From Clostridiales bacterium (GTDB taxonomy: Bacteria; Bacillota_A; Clostridia; Saccharofermentanales; Saccharofermentanaceae), in contig JAGCGE010000028.1 of assembly GCA_017649745.1 (NCBI GenBank), forward strand, positions 1 to 28,487: a DNA stretch of 28,487 nucleotides, given 5' to 3'. The notes below the pieces were generated by a model. It ran no database searches, was not told where the DNA came from, and was given only the letters and a program-made list of their open reading frames with translations. The position numbers and the translations under genes are program-made. Of the stretch, positions 1 through 7,227 are shown in pieces (position 1 is the first letter of the stretch; every line of letters begins with the position of its first letter).

Positions 1-155
1 TCTCAAAAAAATATTTGAGAGCCATTTTGGCTCAAATTACTTATTTAAATTCATACTCAATGAATTGAACTTGGCTCGTTATTTTTCAAGTTTTGCATTC
101 TATTCAATTTTCAAGATCCGCGCCTTCTTTGAGATGTTTCCGTCTCGCGAAGTGC
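1..155 (-). promoter_or_regulatory. Probable rRNA operon leader (operon body outside the window)
   Basis: Read on the minus strand, this A/T-rich stretch lies downstream of two strong promoters and has no open frame. It contains a CTTGAAAATTGAATAGAATG-like stretch (about 95-117), a type of sequence common in leaders and spacers of clostridial rRNA operons. It also has a small stem-loop, GAGCC-ATTTT-GGCTC (19-33), whose outer TTTGA/TCAAA bases extend the stem across a two-base bulge. No rRNA sequence itself is inside the window, so the identity is inferred from promoter type and leader style. A 16S gene would be expected shortly left of base 1. Confidence 0.55.
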
Positions 156-161
156 CTATTG

Positions 162-190
162 ATAATACCCTAGAGGTCTTAATCTGTCAA
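162..190 (-). promoter_or_regulatory. Strong sigma-A promoter P2 (likely rRNA operon)
   Basis: On the minus strand the -35 box is TTGACA (185-190) and the -10 box is TATTAT (162-167), separated by exactly 17 bases. The start would fall near 155. Upstream (191-235) are A-tracts on the same strand, as in an UP element. This near-consensus promoter reads leftward out of the window, away from all annotated genes. Confidence 0.8.
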
Positions 191-255
191 GCACTTTTTT
201 CGATTTGTTTGAACTTTTTTTCAAGTCCCAAACCTCTCTTTTCAAAGGCTCGATT

Positions 256-284
256 ATCTTAGCACCTGATACCTGTTTTGGCAA
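256..284 (-). promoter_or_regulatory. Strong sigma-A promoter P1 (likely rRNA operon)
   Basis: On the minus strand the -35 box is TTGCCA (279-284) and the -10 box is TAAGAT (256-261), with a 17-base spacer. It is followed by A-tracts at 285-312 that could act as an UP element. It lies 94 bases upstream of P2 in the same direction, the tandem arrangement typical of rRNA operons. The gene-free stretch 1-313 is fully accounted for by P1, P2 and the leader. Confidence 0.7.
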
Positions 285-313
285 GTGTTTTTTTAAATCT
301 TTTTCGAGTTTTT

Positions 314-793
314 TTATTTATGTAATTTGGATGTATTAATCAACTTGTCGCCTTCGTATTGAAGACACAGATCAAGCACCTTTCCCTGCCTTAGATAATC
401 GAACATTATCTTGTCTCCTTCCCATACCGGAAGAGAGTCTGCACGCGCCTTTTCGATCCATATAAGTTCACCTTCATCACACGTGAAATCTTCAGGTCTT
501 TTATCTGAATCAAATACTGCAGTAAATACATTCATTTCTTCTTTGCCGTATATATCACTTTCAAACATAATAATGCCTGCACTCTTTAGATCCTTAAGAT
601 CCTTTTTACAATCGAGACCTGTCTCTTCTTTTATCTCTCTTTTAATACACATCAGCGGAGTCTCGCCTTCTTCAATATGTCCGCCTATGCCAAGATACTT
701 TCCCTGGTTCTGATCGCCTTTTCTCTTCTTATGTATAAAAAGCCATTCGTCTCCTTTTGATATATAGCAGAGAGTAGTCCTTTGAAATTTCAT
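314..793 (-). CDS. Nudix (MutT-like) hydrolase
   Basis: This is a Nudix hydrolase, a family that cleaves nucleoside diphosphates linked to another group. A full Nudix box is visible at residues 38-60: G38, then E44, then R52-E53, then E56-E57-x-G59, matching GX5EX7REUXEEXGU. The length (159 aa) is usual for a single-domain MutT-type enzyme. The preceding GYLGIGGHIE-like context resembles 8-oxo-dGTP diphosphatases, so nucleotide-pool cleaning is likely but the substrate is not certain. I chose the ATG at 793 because AGGTG (800-804) sits six bases upstream; the earlier GTG (802) and ATG (799) overlap that ribosome site. A TATAAT box on the minus strand at 851-856 probably drives it. It is a single gene, divergent from rmuC. 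Confidence 0.88.
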   Translation of the reverse strand: MKFQRTTLCYISKGDEWLFIHKKRKGDQNQGKYLGIGGHIEEGETPLMCIKREIKEETGLDCKKDLKDLKSAGIIMFESDIYGKEEMNVFTAVFDSDKRPEDFTCDEGELIWIEKARADSLPVWEGDKIMFDYLRQGKVLDLCLQYEGDKLINTSKLHK

Positions 794-850
794 TTTCATC
801 ACCTGTCACTTTTTATTCATCTGTACCATTTTTGGATATACGACCGTTGT

Positions 851-856
851 ATTATA
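851..856 (-). promoter_or_regulatory. Probable -10 box for the Nudix gene
   Basis: A perfect TATAAT on the minus strand lies 57 bases before the chosen start codon. I found no good -35 at 16-18 bases. The flanking GGTATAATACA is shared with the clear promoter at 6314-6342, which supports it. The same bases could also give TATTAT for rmuC on plus. Confidence 0.45.
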
Positions 857-892
857 CCTTAAACGATTACAAGTTTTTCAGGAGGTATTTTA

Positions 893-2233
893 ATGGATTA
901 TATTATATTAATATTAGTAGTCATATCTTGCGTGTTTTCTCTACTGGCCTACTTCAGTTCCAGAAAAGCTAACTCTAATGTATTAAATATACGTAGCGAC
1001 ATTTCTGAAGACCAGATGATCAAAGAGACAAAACTCGCAATCAGAGAGATGGAACAGACTCTTGCAAAAGTCGAAGAAGACCAGCAAGAGATGTCGCGTA
1101 AGCACGCTCAGGCATTAAGTGAGCTTAGCAATCAGCTTATATCCGAGAAGCTAAACTCCATGAACAGTTCATTCAGTGAATTGATAAAGAGCGATAAGGC
1201 CATTAATAAGGAATTGCTCGAAGGAAATTCCAACACTCTTAAGAGCGGACTTGAAGTTCTTATCAAGACTACTGAGACAAGACTTGCTGCACTTACTTCT
1301 GCTATCACCAACAACTTCACTGAGATGCGTAAGGAAAACAATACTCAGATCGAAGCGATCAGGCAGACTATGAGCGAGAGACTTGATAAAACATTGAATG
1401 ATCAGTTTGAGAAGAGTTTTAGAAATGTAATTACTCAGATGGGTGATCTCCAGAAATCCATGGGTGAACTTAAGGGTATATCTACTCAGGTTGGAAGCCT
1501 TGAAAAGACACTTAACGGAGTTAAGACCAGAGGAATAATGGGAGAGATACAGTTAAAGCAGATCATAGCTGATATCCTTACCCCTTCACAGTATGAGATC
1601 GAGGTTCCTACCAAGCCTGATTCATCCGACCATGTTGAGATCGCTATCAAGCTTCCTGACAGAGGAAGTGACAGGTTCACTTATCTTCCTATCGATTCCA
1701 AATGTCACCTCGATATATATGAGAAACTCCTGGATGCATATGATTCAGGAGATCAGGTTCAGATAAAATCATGTAAGAAAGCATTCAAGGATGCAATTAA
1801 AGCTGATGCATCCCAGATAAAAGAAAAGTACATTAGTACTCCGAATACTACACCTTATGCTATTTTGTTTGTTCCGTTCGAAGGAATGTATTCTGAGATC
1901 GTTAATCTCGATCTTGTTGAAGAACTCAACAAGATGCAGATCACCGTTGCCGGACCATATACACTTACAGCGATACTTTGTACTGTAACTAACTATTTCC
2001 AGTCTTTGGCGATCGAAAAGAAATCAGCTGAGATCGAGACAACTTTGGGCAATGTTAAGAAAGCATTCTCTAAATTTGACGATGCATTGAATACGGTACA
2101 GAGAAATCTCGACACTGCCTCCAGAAATCTTAATACACTTCAGACAACCAGAGTTAATGCGATCAACAGAGCATTGCGCGGAATAACAGAGATCGACGAC
2201 GGTGATGACCTGTTGTCTCTAGACTCAAATTAA
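893..2233 (+). CDS. rmuC: RmuC-family DNA recombination/repair protein
   Basis: RmuC-family proteins are implicated in limiting DNA rearrangements, and their C-terminal core resembles PD-(D/E)XK nucleases. The 446-residue protein has the expected order: an N-terminal membrane segment (about residues 2-19), a long coiled coil (about 40-190) rich in Glu, Lys and Gln, then the RmuC core (about 200-420). The core shows the conserved PIDSKC stretch (usually PIDAKF) and a later VPFEGMYSE segment, both family hallmarks. A consensus AGGAGG lies nine bases before the ATG at 893. It is followed by a MATE gene 79 bases downstream on the same strand. No terminator is evident between them. Confidence 0.92.
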   Translation: MDYIILILVVISCVFSLLAYFSSRKANSNVLNIRSDISEDQMIKETKLAIREMEQTLAKVEEDQQEMSRKHAQALSELSNQLISEKLNSMNSSFSELIKSDKAINKELLEGNSNTLKSGLEVLIKTTETRLAALTSAITNNFTEMRKENNTQIEAIRQTMSERLDKTLNDQFEKSFRNVITQMGDLQKSMGELKGISTQVGSLEKTLNGVKTRGIMGEIQLKQIIADILTPSQYEIEVPTKPDSSDHVEIAIKLPDRGSDRFTYLPIDSKCHLDIYEKLLDAYDSGDQVQIKSCKKAFKDAIKADASQIKEKYISTPNTTPYAILFVPFEGMYSEIVNLDLVEELNKMQITVAGPYTLTAILCTVTNYFQSLAIEKKSAEIETTLGNVKKAFSKFDDALNTVQRNLDTASRNLNTLQTTRVNAINRALRGITEIDDGDDLLSLDSN

Positions 2234-2312
2234 AAGAAAACTGTTGATTTCTGATATACATAATTTCTCGGAGTGATATTATAGTTCCTACACTCAAAAA
2301 GGAAGAATAAGC

Positions 2313-3692
2313 ATGTCTGAGACTAAGAAGAAAAATAAAAGCACAAATATGGATCTGACCTTAGGCGAACCGCTTAAGGTCATTATCCTTTTTTCGCTCC
2401 CGCTTTTGTTGAGCAATCTATTTCAACAATTCTACAATCTTACAGATACAGCTATTATCGGACACGCATTAGGCGATGATGCTCTTTCAGCTATCGGAAC
2501 CGTTTCTCCCCTGTTTAGTTTTTATACAACACTGATATTCGGATTCACTAATGGTTTTGCAGTTATAATCTCTAACTGCTTTGGAAGCAAAGATGAGGCT
2601 CGTCTGAAAAGAGCATGCGGAACGTCGATAATTATCGGTATAATCTGTACTCTTTTTATTTCAGTCTTTGGACTACTTTTCCTTGATCTTACGATGGATC
2701 TTCTTGGAGTTCCTGAGAATCTTTTTAATGCTGCAAAAGGATACATCTTTATCGTTATTGCCGCTTTACCATTAACATTCGCTTATAACATATGCGCATC
2801 CTTCCTTCGTGCAATAGGAAACAGTATTGCACCTCTTGTTATTCTCATCTGTTCCGCCATATTGAATATCGGTTTGGATCTTCTGTTTGTATGTGTTCTT
2901 GATAAGGGACTCAAAGGCGCTGCACTAGCTACTGCTATTTCACAATTGATCTCAGCTACAATCTGCATGATATACATTGTCAGATCAGTACCGCTATTAC
3001 ACATAAAAGCATCTCACTTGAAACCTGACCCAAAGCAGGCTGGTAACATCTTCGTCAGCGGTCTTTCATTCTCAATGATGTTTACTATCGTTAATGTAGG
3101 TACATTATTCCTTCAAAGATCTATTAACGGATTAGGAGATATAACCATTGCTGCACATCAAACAGCGAGAAAGATCGACAGTTTCTGCATGATGCCTATA
3201 TCTACGATCGCATCAGCTATGGCAACATTCTCAGGTCAAAACCACGGTGCTGCAAAACATTCCAGGATAAACGAAGGCATAAAGAAATCATTCCTTGCTT
3301 CCTGTGCGGTAATAGTCGTTTTGATCTTGATGATCTTCTTGTTCGGAGACAAACTCTCTTATCTCATCTCCGGTTCCAAGAATGATGAGATCATTTCATT
3401 GTCACATAAATACCTTAAATGGAATCTGCCGTTTTTCTTCGTACTATCAATATTGTGCCTTGCAAGAACAACACTTCAGGGTGTAGGTTCTAAGATCGCA
3501 CCTCTTGCATGCAGTATGATCGAGATGGTAATGAAAGTTATTGTTGCTGAACGTCTGGTAGGAATAATGGGTTATAACGGAATCATCATCTGTGAGCCAT
3601 TAACCTGGATAGCCTGCGCGATCTTTATTTGTATCGTTTACGCAAACAATAAGCACCTTAAAAGAGCTAAGATCAAAGCTGATATTTCTTAA
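2313..3692 (+). CDS. MATE-family multidrug/cation exporter
   Basis: This is an integral membrane exporter of the MATE family, which extrudes cationic drugs or metabolites using an Na+ or H+ gradient. The 459 residues match the family length and contain about twelve hydrophobic segments in two halves. The first half has the typical N-terminal stretch, with LSNLFQQFYNLTDTAIIGH, followed by an ALSAIG segment. The ribosome site AAGGAAG precedes the ATG at 2313. Upstream sequence (2234-2312) contains A/T-rich boxes but no convincing promoter. The last 20 bases overlap the 3' end of the convergent glycosyltransferase gene. The substrate cannot be read from the sequence. Confidence 0.93.
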   Translation: MSETKKKNKSTNMDLTLGEPLKVIILFSLPLLLSNLFQQFYNLTDTAIIGHALGDDALSAIGTVSPLFSFYTTLIFGFTNGFAVIISNCFGSKDEARLKRACGTSIIIGIICTLFISVFGLLFLDLTMDLLGVPENLFNAAKGYIFIVIAALPLTFAYNICASFLRAIGNSIAPLVILICSAILNIGLDLLFVCVLDKGLKGAALATAISQLISATICMIYIVRSVPLLHIKASHLKPDPKQAGNIFVSGLSFSMMFTIVNVGTLFLQRSINGLGDITIAAHQTARKIDSFCMMPISTIASAMATFSGQNHGAAKHSRINEGIKKSFLASCAVIVVLILMIFLFGDKLSYLISGSKNDEIISLSHKYLKWNLPFFFVLSILCLARTTLQGVGSKIAPLACSMIEMVMKVIVAERLVGIMGYNGIIICEPLTWIACAIFICIVYANNKHLKRAKIKADIS

Positions 3693-4401
3693 CGATCCTT
3701 AACTCCCACCATATCTTCATGGTGTCGGTAAACATCTTAAATACGTCCTTAAACTTGATCCTTCCGAAAGATTCATTTCTGGTGAAGTTCAATTCGATAG
3801 GCATTTCTTCAATCTTTGCGCCAAGCTTGTTAGCTAGTGCAAGCTGTTCTATATCAAAAGCAAAACCCTTTACCTTCTGAACTTTTGCAACTCTCTTGAT
3901 TATGTCTGCTTTGTAGATCTTAATACCTGTCTGGGTGTCTTTGCACTTAAGGCCGAAAAGCACCTTGAGCATAATATAGTAGCAGAAAGAAAATACTTTT
4001 CTGGCAAAAGGATAATCAACTTTAGAATCTGGATGAAGCTTATAACCGATAACGACTCCGCAATCTGTTTCCTTCATCTTTTCGACAAAACCCTTGAGCA
4101 TCTTAGGTGGAAGATCAAGGTCAGCATCAATAAAACCAATGATGTCACCACTAGCACGGTTAACACCCTCAAGGATAGCTCCTCCCTTACCGCGATTGAC
4201 TTCGTAGATACAAGGGGTGATCCTAGGCTCTTCCTGAGCAGCTCTTCTAATCTCGTCTGCAGTATTGTCCTTGCTACCGTCGTTAACTGCTACTACTTCA
4301 AAATCAGCAGAAAAAGCACTTAAAGCAGTTACGATCACTTTAAGGTTATCAAAAATGTGTTCACCTTCATTGTATGCAGGTACTACAATACTGAGTTTCA
4401 T
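3673..4401 (-). CDS. Family 2 glycosyltransferase, polyprenyl-phosphate sugar transferase type
   Basis: This enzyme transfers a sugar from a nucleotide donor, probably to a polyprenyl phosphate carrier on the cytoplasmic membrane face. Family 2 hallmarks are in order: VVPAYNEGE (residues 6-14), VNDGSKDNT (39-47), NRGKGGAI (69-76), the donor- and metal-binding DADLD (92-96), then DTQTGIKIY. The last motif is typical of dolichol-phosphate mannosyl/glucosyltransferase-like proteins. It lacks the C-terminal membrane helices of GtrB/ArnC. The start at ATG 4401 is supported by CGGAG upstream; a TTG 27 bases earlier has no ribosome site. It is a single gene. A TATAAT on minus at 4453-4458 is a likely -10. 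The 3' end overlaps the MATE gene by 20 bases. Confidence 0.88.
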   Translation of the reverse strand: MKLSIVVPAYNEGEHIFDNLKVIVTALSAFSADFEVVAVNDGSKDNTADEIRRAAQEEPRITPCIYEVNRGKGGAILEGVNRASGDIIGFIDADLDLPPKMLKGFVEKMKETDCGVVIGYKLHPDSKVDYPFARKVFSFCYYIMLKVLFGLKCKDTQTGIKIYKADIIKRVAKVQKVKGFAFDIEQLALANKLGAKIEEMPIELNFTRNESFGRIKFKDVFKMFTDTMKIWWELRIVKKYQL

Positions 4402-4452
4402 ACTAAATTTGCTCCGATTTTTTATCAATTAAGTTTAACACAGAAGGACAAT

Positions 4453-4458
4453 ATTATA
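4453..4458 (-). promoter_or_regulatory. Probable -10 box for the glycosyltransferase gene
   Basis: There is a perfect TATAAT on the minus strand 51 bases before the start codon. No consensus -35 sits at the usual distance. It lies just past the terminator of the preceding unit (4491-4522), so this gene needs its own promoter. Confidence 0.45.
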
Positions 4459-4485
4459 CAGAATCAGCGATCATTTTTTCTATAA

Positions 4486-4522
4486 ACAAATAACGCTCCG
4501 ATAAAAACTTATCGGAGCGTTA
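4486..4522 (-). terminator. Rho-independent terminator, 14-bp perfect stem
   Basis: The arms 4491-4504 and 4509-4522 are perfect complements around a four-base loop. On the minus strand the stem is followed by ATTTGTTT, a moderate T-rich tail. It lies 18 bases after the stop of the small membrane protein gene and ends that two-gene unit. On plus the trailing sequence is not T-rich. Confidence 0.8.
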
Positions 4523-4539
4523 TACTAATTCAGTTATTA

Positions 4540-4797
4540 TCAGTTAGAAGTCAATCCGTTCGCTATCATAGCAATACCGCCTGTTGCAATCAAAATACCA
4601 ATGATAATGGCGATAAGAATGTAATAGCAGAAATAAGATCTAGCAAAACTTCTTCTGTTAATATTAGCAGGACTGATAGCAAATACGATAAGGAAAATAA
4701 AACCTACTACCGGAACTGCAAAAAGAACCTGAAGCCAGAAATAATTCCAAGCTGTAAGTGGCTTATACTTTGGATCTCCCACATAATTACTACTCAT
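4540..4797 (-). CDS. Small two-TM membrane protein of unknown function
   Basis: I do not recognise a characterised family. The 85-residue protein has a short polar N-terminus containing DPKYKPLTAWNYF, two hydrophobic segments (about residues 19-42 and 58-80) and a polar loop with NRRSFARSYF between them. Arg residues in the loop suggest it is cytoplasmic. The start has GAGGAA upstream. It follows the lipoprotein gene by 56 bases and ends at a strong hairpin terminator, so the two are probably co-transcribed. Similar small proteins with an aromatic-rich N-terminus and an NRR(S/N)(F/Y)AR-like loop are, as I recall, common in gut Clostridia. A role cannot be assigned. Confidence 0.75.
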   Translation of the reverse strand: MSSNYVGDPKYKPLTAWNYFWLQVLFAVPVVGFIFLIVFAISPANINRRSFARSYFCYYILIAIIIGILIATGGIAMIANGLTSN

Positions 4798-4853
4798 AAA
4801 TATATTCCTCTTTTCTTCAATTAATTCGGATGCCAGTTAGACATCAGAGATTA

Positions 4854-6233
4854 TTAGGCCTCTTTAAGAGAATCCTTAAGATCGTCAATAGTTAATGAAC
4901 CATCAACAGAGTAAACACAGATGATGATGCAAGTATTATCCTTGATAGTAGCAAGATAATCATATCCCTGAGAGCTGAACTGAACAAATCTGAGACCTGC
5001 TATAGTTATATCATCAGAATCGATATCATCACTTCCTGCAAAGTTAGTTACGATAACATCCATGATCTCATCATCAGAAGCATCCAAGTTAAGCTTACCC
5101 ATCATTGTAAAGATGAAAGCATCCTGTGAAGGAGCAATACCAATATAATCCATTGTCATGCCCTCCATATCAGCACCAAAATCAAGATCTCTTGCATCCT
5201 CTACGATATAGTTGTCAGGGAAGTCAAATTTGAAACCGAAGAATTCGTTAACATATGTTGTTCCATCTGCAGTACCATATGCCTTGTCATCAGGTGCCTC
5301 AAACTTAAAGTCACCATCAAGATCAACTCCGCCTGTTGGCTGTGGCTCCATCTCGATTACTCTTACTGAGCATGAGAAATATACGCTACCCTTCTCGTTA
5401 TCGATAGTTACGTCATAGTAGCCTGCCTTAAACTCTGTCTCACCAATATCAGAAGGCTTGATGTCGATTGTAGTGCTCTTACCACTCTCATATGTAATAG
5501 TTTCAGACAATACCTGATCGTAATCGTTGTCGTATACTGTCACGTTAAGATCTGTTCCATCAAGTGCATCATTTTCAGAGAACTTGATCTCGAGAGAGAG
5601 TGTGTCGTCTGTATAATACTCTGATTCAGTCCATGAACCTGTGATAGCATTATCATAATATACGAAAGTATTTACATAGATATATGTAGATGCAACATCA
5701 GCGAACTTGGAAACAGCCTTATCACCATTTTCGATAACAAGGTCTTCATCATCCATTTCCATTGAAAGCTCGAGCTCAAGCTCAGAATCATTTTCTGCAT
5801 CGTTGATAGCATCGATCCACTCATCTTCTGTGCTTTCGTCAGTAGTGAGATTGCAAAGGTCGATATACTTAAATACTACTGTAACCTCAGCAGATTCGTC
5901 ATCGATCTCGATGTCATCTTCATTTACTTCTACCTCGAACTTAGAGAGCCATTCTAACTTTACATTCTTCTCTTCGTCGAATGTGTAGATATAATCAAAG
6001 ATTTCCAATGTAGAATCCTCTACATCAGGAGCAAGCTCCTTGATCTTATCTGTATCAAGATCCTTAAGTGCACCAGCGAAATCTTCTGCAAGCTTAACAA
6101 CCTGCTTCTTGTCGATATCGCTCTCATCATCATCTTTACTCTTCTTTTTTGACTTTGAACTGCTACAGCCAACAAGTGACATGAGCATTGTAGCCGCTAA
6201 GAGTACAGAAACTGTCTTAACTAATTTTTTCAT
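4854..6233 (-). CDS. Acidic lipoprotein of unknown function
   Basis: The protein is exported and lipid-anchored. It has a Lys-rich start, a hydrophobic stretch and the lipobox LVGC with the modified Cys at residue 23, followed by a Ser/Lys linker. The 459 residues are strongly acidic. Three parts can be seen: a helical/beta N-terminal region with KLAEDFAGALKDLD (about 45-180) resembling small DUF4878/5105-type domains, a beta-rich Ig-like middle (about 205-295), and a C-terminal region (about 325-459) beginning with a FFGFKFDFPDNY stretch as in PsbP-like or similar single-domain proteins. AAAGGAAA precedes the ATG. A consensus promoter lies at 6314-6342, and a small two-TM gene follows. No enzymatic motif is visible; sensing or binding at the cell surface is possible. 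Confidence 0.8.
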   Translation of the reverse strand: MKKLVKTVSVLLAATMLMSLVGCSSSKSKKKSKDDDESDIDKKQVVKLAEDFAGALKDLDTDKIKELAPDVEDSTLEIFDYIYTFDEEKNVKLEWLSKFEVEVNEDDIEIDDESAEVTVVFKYIDLCNLTTDESTEDEWIDAINDAENDSELELELSMEMDDEDLVIENGDKAVSKFADVASTYIYVNTFVYYDNAITGSWTESEYYTDDTLSLEIKFSENDALDGTDLNVTVYDNDYDQVLSETITYESGKSTTIDIKPSDIGETEFKAGYYDVTIDNEKGSVYFSCSVRVIEMEPQPTGGVDLDGDFKFEAPDDKAYGTADGTTYVNEFFGFKFDFPDNYIVEDARDLDFGADMEGMTMDYIGIAPSQDAFIFTMMGKLNLDASDDEIMDVIVTNFAGSDDIDSDDITIAGLRFVQFSSQGYDYLATIKDNTCIIICVYSVDGSLTIDDLKDSLKEA

Positions 6234-6285
6234 GTTAATTTCCTTTCCGAATACCCATCCTTATAAAATGTTAAAAAGGTGTATC

Positions 6286-6307
6286 TGCATTTCCACATAA
6301 AAATGCA
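6286..6307 (-). other. 5'-end stem-loop of the lipoprotein mRNA
   Basis: TGCATTT (6286-6292) and AAATGCA (6301-6307) are perfect complements around an eight-base loop. The transcript start predicted from the promoter at 6314-6342 is at about 6307, exactly the outer base of the stem. The mRNA would therefore begin with this hairpin, an arrangement that can slow 5'-dependent decay. Confidence 0.45.
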
Positions 6308-6313
6308 CTATGT

Positions 6314-6342
6314 ATTATACCTCAATTCGTTGCTATAATCAA
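6314..6342 (-). promoter_or_regulatory. Consensus sigma-A promoter for the lipoprotein unit
   Basis: On the minus strand the boxes are TTGATT (6337-6342) and TATAAT (6314-6319) with a 17-base spacer. Transcription would start near 6307, 74 bases before the lipoprotein ATG. Its -35 box overlaps the -10 box of the divergent fliB-like gene. Confidence 0.8.
6331..6339 (+). promoter_or_regulatory. Extended -10 promoter for the fliB-like gene
   Basis: TGCTATAAT (6331-6339) is a perfect extended -10 (TGn followed by TATAAT). No good -35 is present 16-18 bases upstream, as is common for extended -10 promoters. The predicted start is at about 6346, the A of the most likely start codon, which suggests a leaderless mRNA. 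Confidence 0.55.
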
Positions 6343-6345
6343 AGA

Positions 6346-7227
6346 ATGAAATCGTTATCTCTAAGTATCTATCCCAAATTTCAATGCAAGGCTGATAAAT
6401 GCCTGCATTCATGCTGCATTGGATGGGAGATAGACATTGATGAAGAAACATTTGAAAGATACGGTAAGATCTCCGGTAACCTAGGTAAAAAGATACGAAA
6501 TAATACCGAAAAAGATCCGGTTCCCCACTTCATTCTGGACAAAGAAGAACGTTGTCCGTTCCTTAACAATAAGGGACTTTGCGAGATCATACTCGAAAAA
6601 GGAGAATCCTTTTTGTGTGATATCTGCAGCGATCATCCGAGATACAGAAACCCCGGACACATAGGTCTTGGTCTTTGTTGCGAGGAAGTAGCAAGGCTCT
6701 TTGTAGAAGAGTCAGAGCCAATAACGCTCATAGAGCTTGACGAAGATAACTTCGACAGCATTGAATATGACGTAACCGCTGAGTTGGAAGAGCTCATCAC
6801 TGTTTTTAATTCTTCCCTAACGCTTAAAAAGAAAATGGAAAAGTGCGCAGAGATGTACGGGATCGATCTTGGTCTTTTCGATAAAGACGAAACATTCAGG
6901 TTGCTGATGGATATGGAAAGATTGGATGCTTCCTGGGAAAACTATCTTAAATCGATGGAAGATCCTAAGATAGATGAGTTAAAAGAAGACGAGAACAAGA
7001 TCTTCTCAAATATAGCGATCTATTTCCTTCACAGATATCTTCCACAAAGCTATGATGAAGATTCTTTTGCAGACTATCTTAGGTTCGCATTATGGTCTGT
7101 TCGAACAATCATTTCAATTTTCAGAGGAACAAAAGGCGCAAAAGCCGATTTGATCGAACTTCTGCGCCTGTTTTCATCTGAGGTCGAATATTCCGATGAG
7201 AATATCGATAAAGCAGTATTTAACTGA
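6346..7227 (+). CDS. fliB: FliB-family flagellin lysine N-methylase
   Basis: FliB-type proteins methylate lysines of flagellin. The N-terminal pattern is typical: YPKFQCKADKCLHSCCIGWEI with C14, C19, C23 and C24 clustered (residues 9-29), then a CPFLNNKGLCEI pair, LCDICSDHPR and GLCCEE. These Cys clusters suggest a metal or iron-sulfur centre. The 293-residue protein is somewhat shorter than enterobacterial FliB. I chose ATG 6346 because homologues begin a few residues before the YPKF motif. The alternative ATG at 6310 would place the promoter inside the coding region, and neither has a clear Shine-Dalgarno. It ends one base before the stop of the convergent CnaB gene. No flagellar genes are in this window, so the substrate is inferred. 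Confidence 0.8.
   Translation: MKSLSLSIYPKFQCKADKCLHSCCIGWEIDIDEETFERYGKISGNLGKKIRNNTEKDPVPHFILDKEERCPFLNNKGLCEIILEKGESFLCDICSDHPRYRNPGHIGLGLCCEEVARLFVEESEPITLIELDEDNFDSIEYDVTAELEELITVFNSSLTLKKKMEKCAEMYGIDLGLFDKDETFRLLMDMERLDASWENYLKSMEDPKIDELKEDENKIFSNIAIYFLHRYLPQSYDEDSFADYLRFALWSVRTIISIFRGTKGAKADLIELLRLFSSEVEYSDENIDKAVFN

Noticed and set aside
1..313. Small coding frame at the left end (65 residues)
   Set aside because: It lies over the promoter and leader elements, lacks a ribosome site, and is Phe/Ser-rich as expected from T-rich noncoding DNA.
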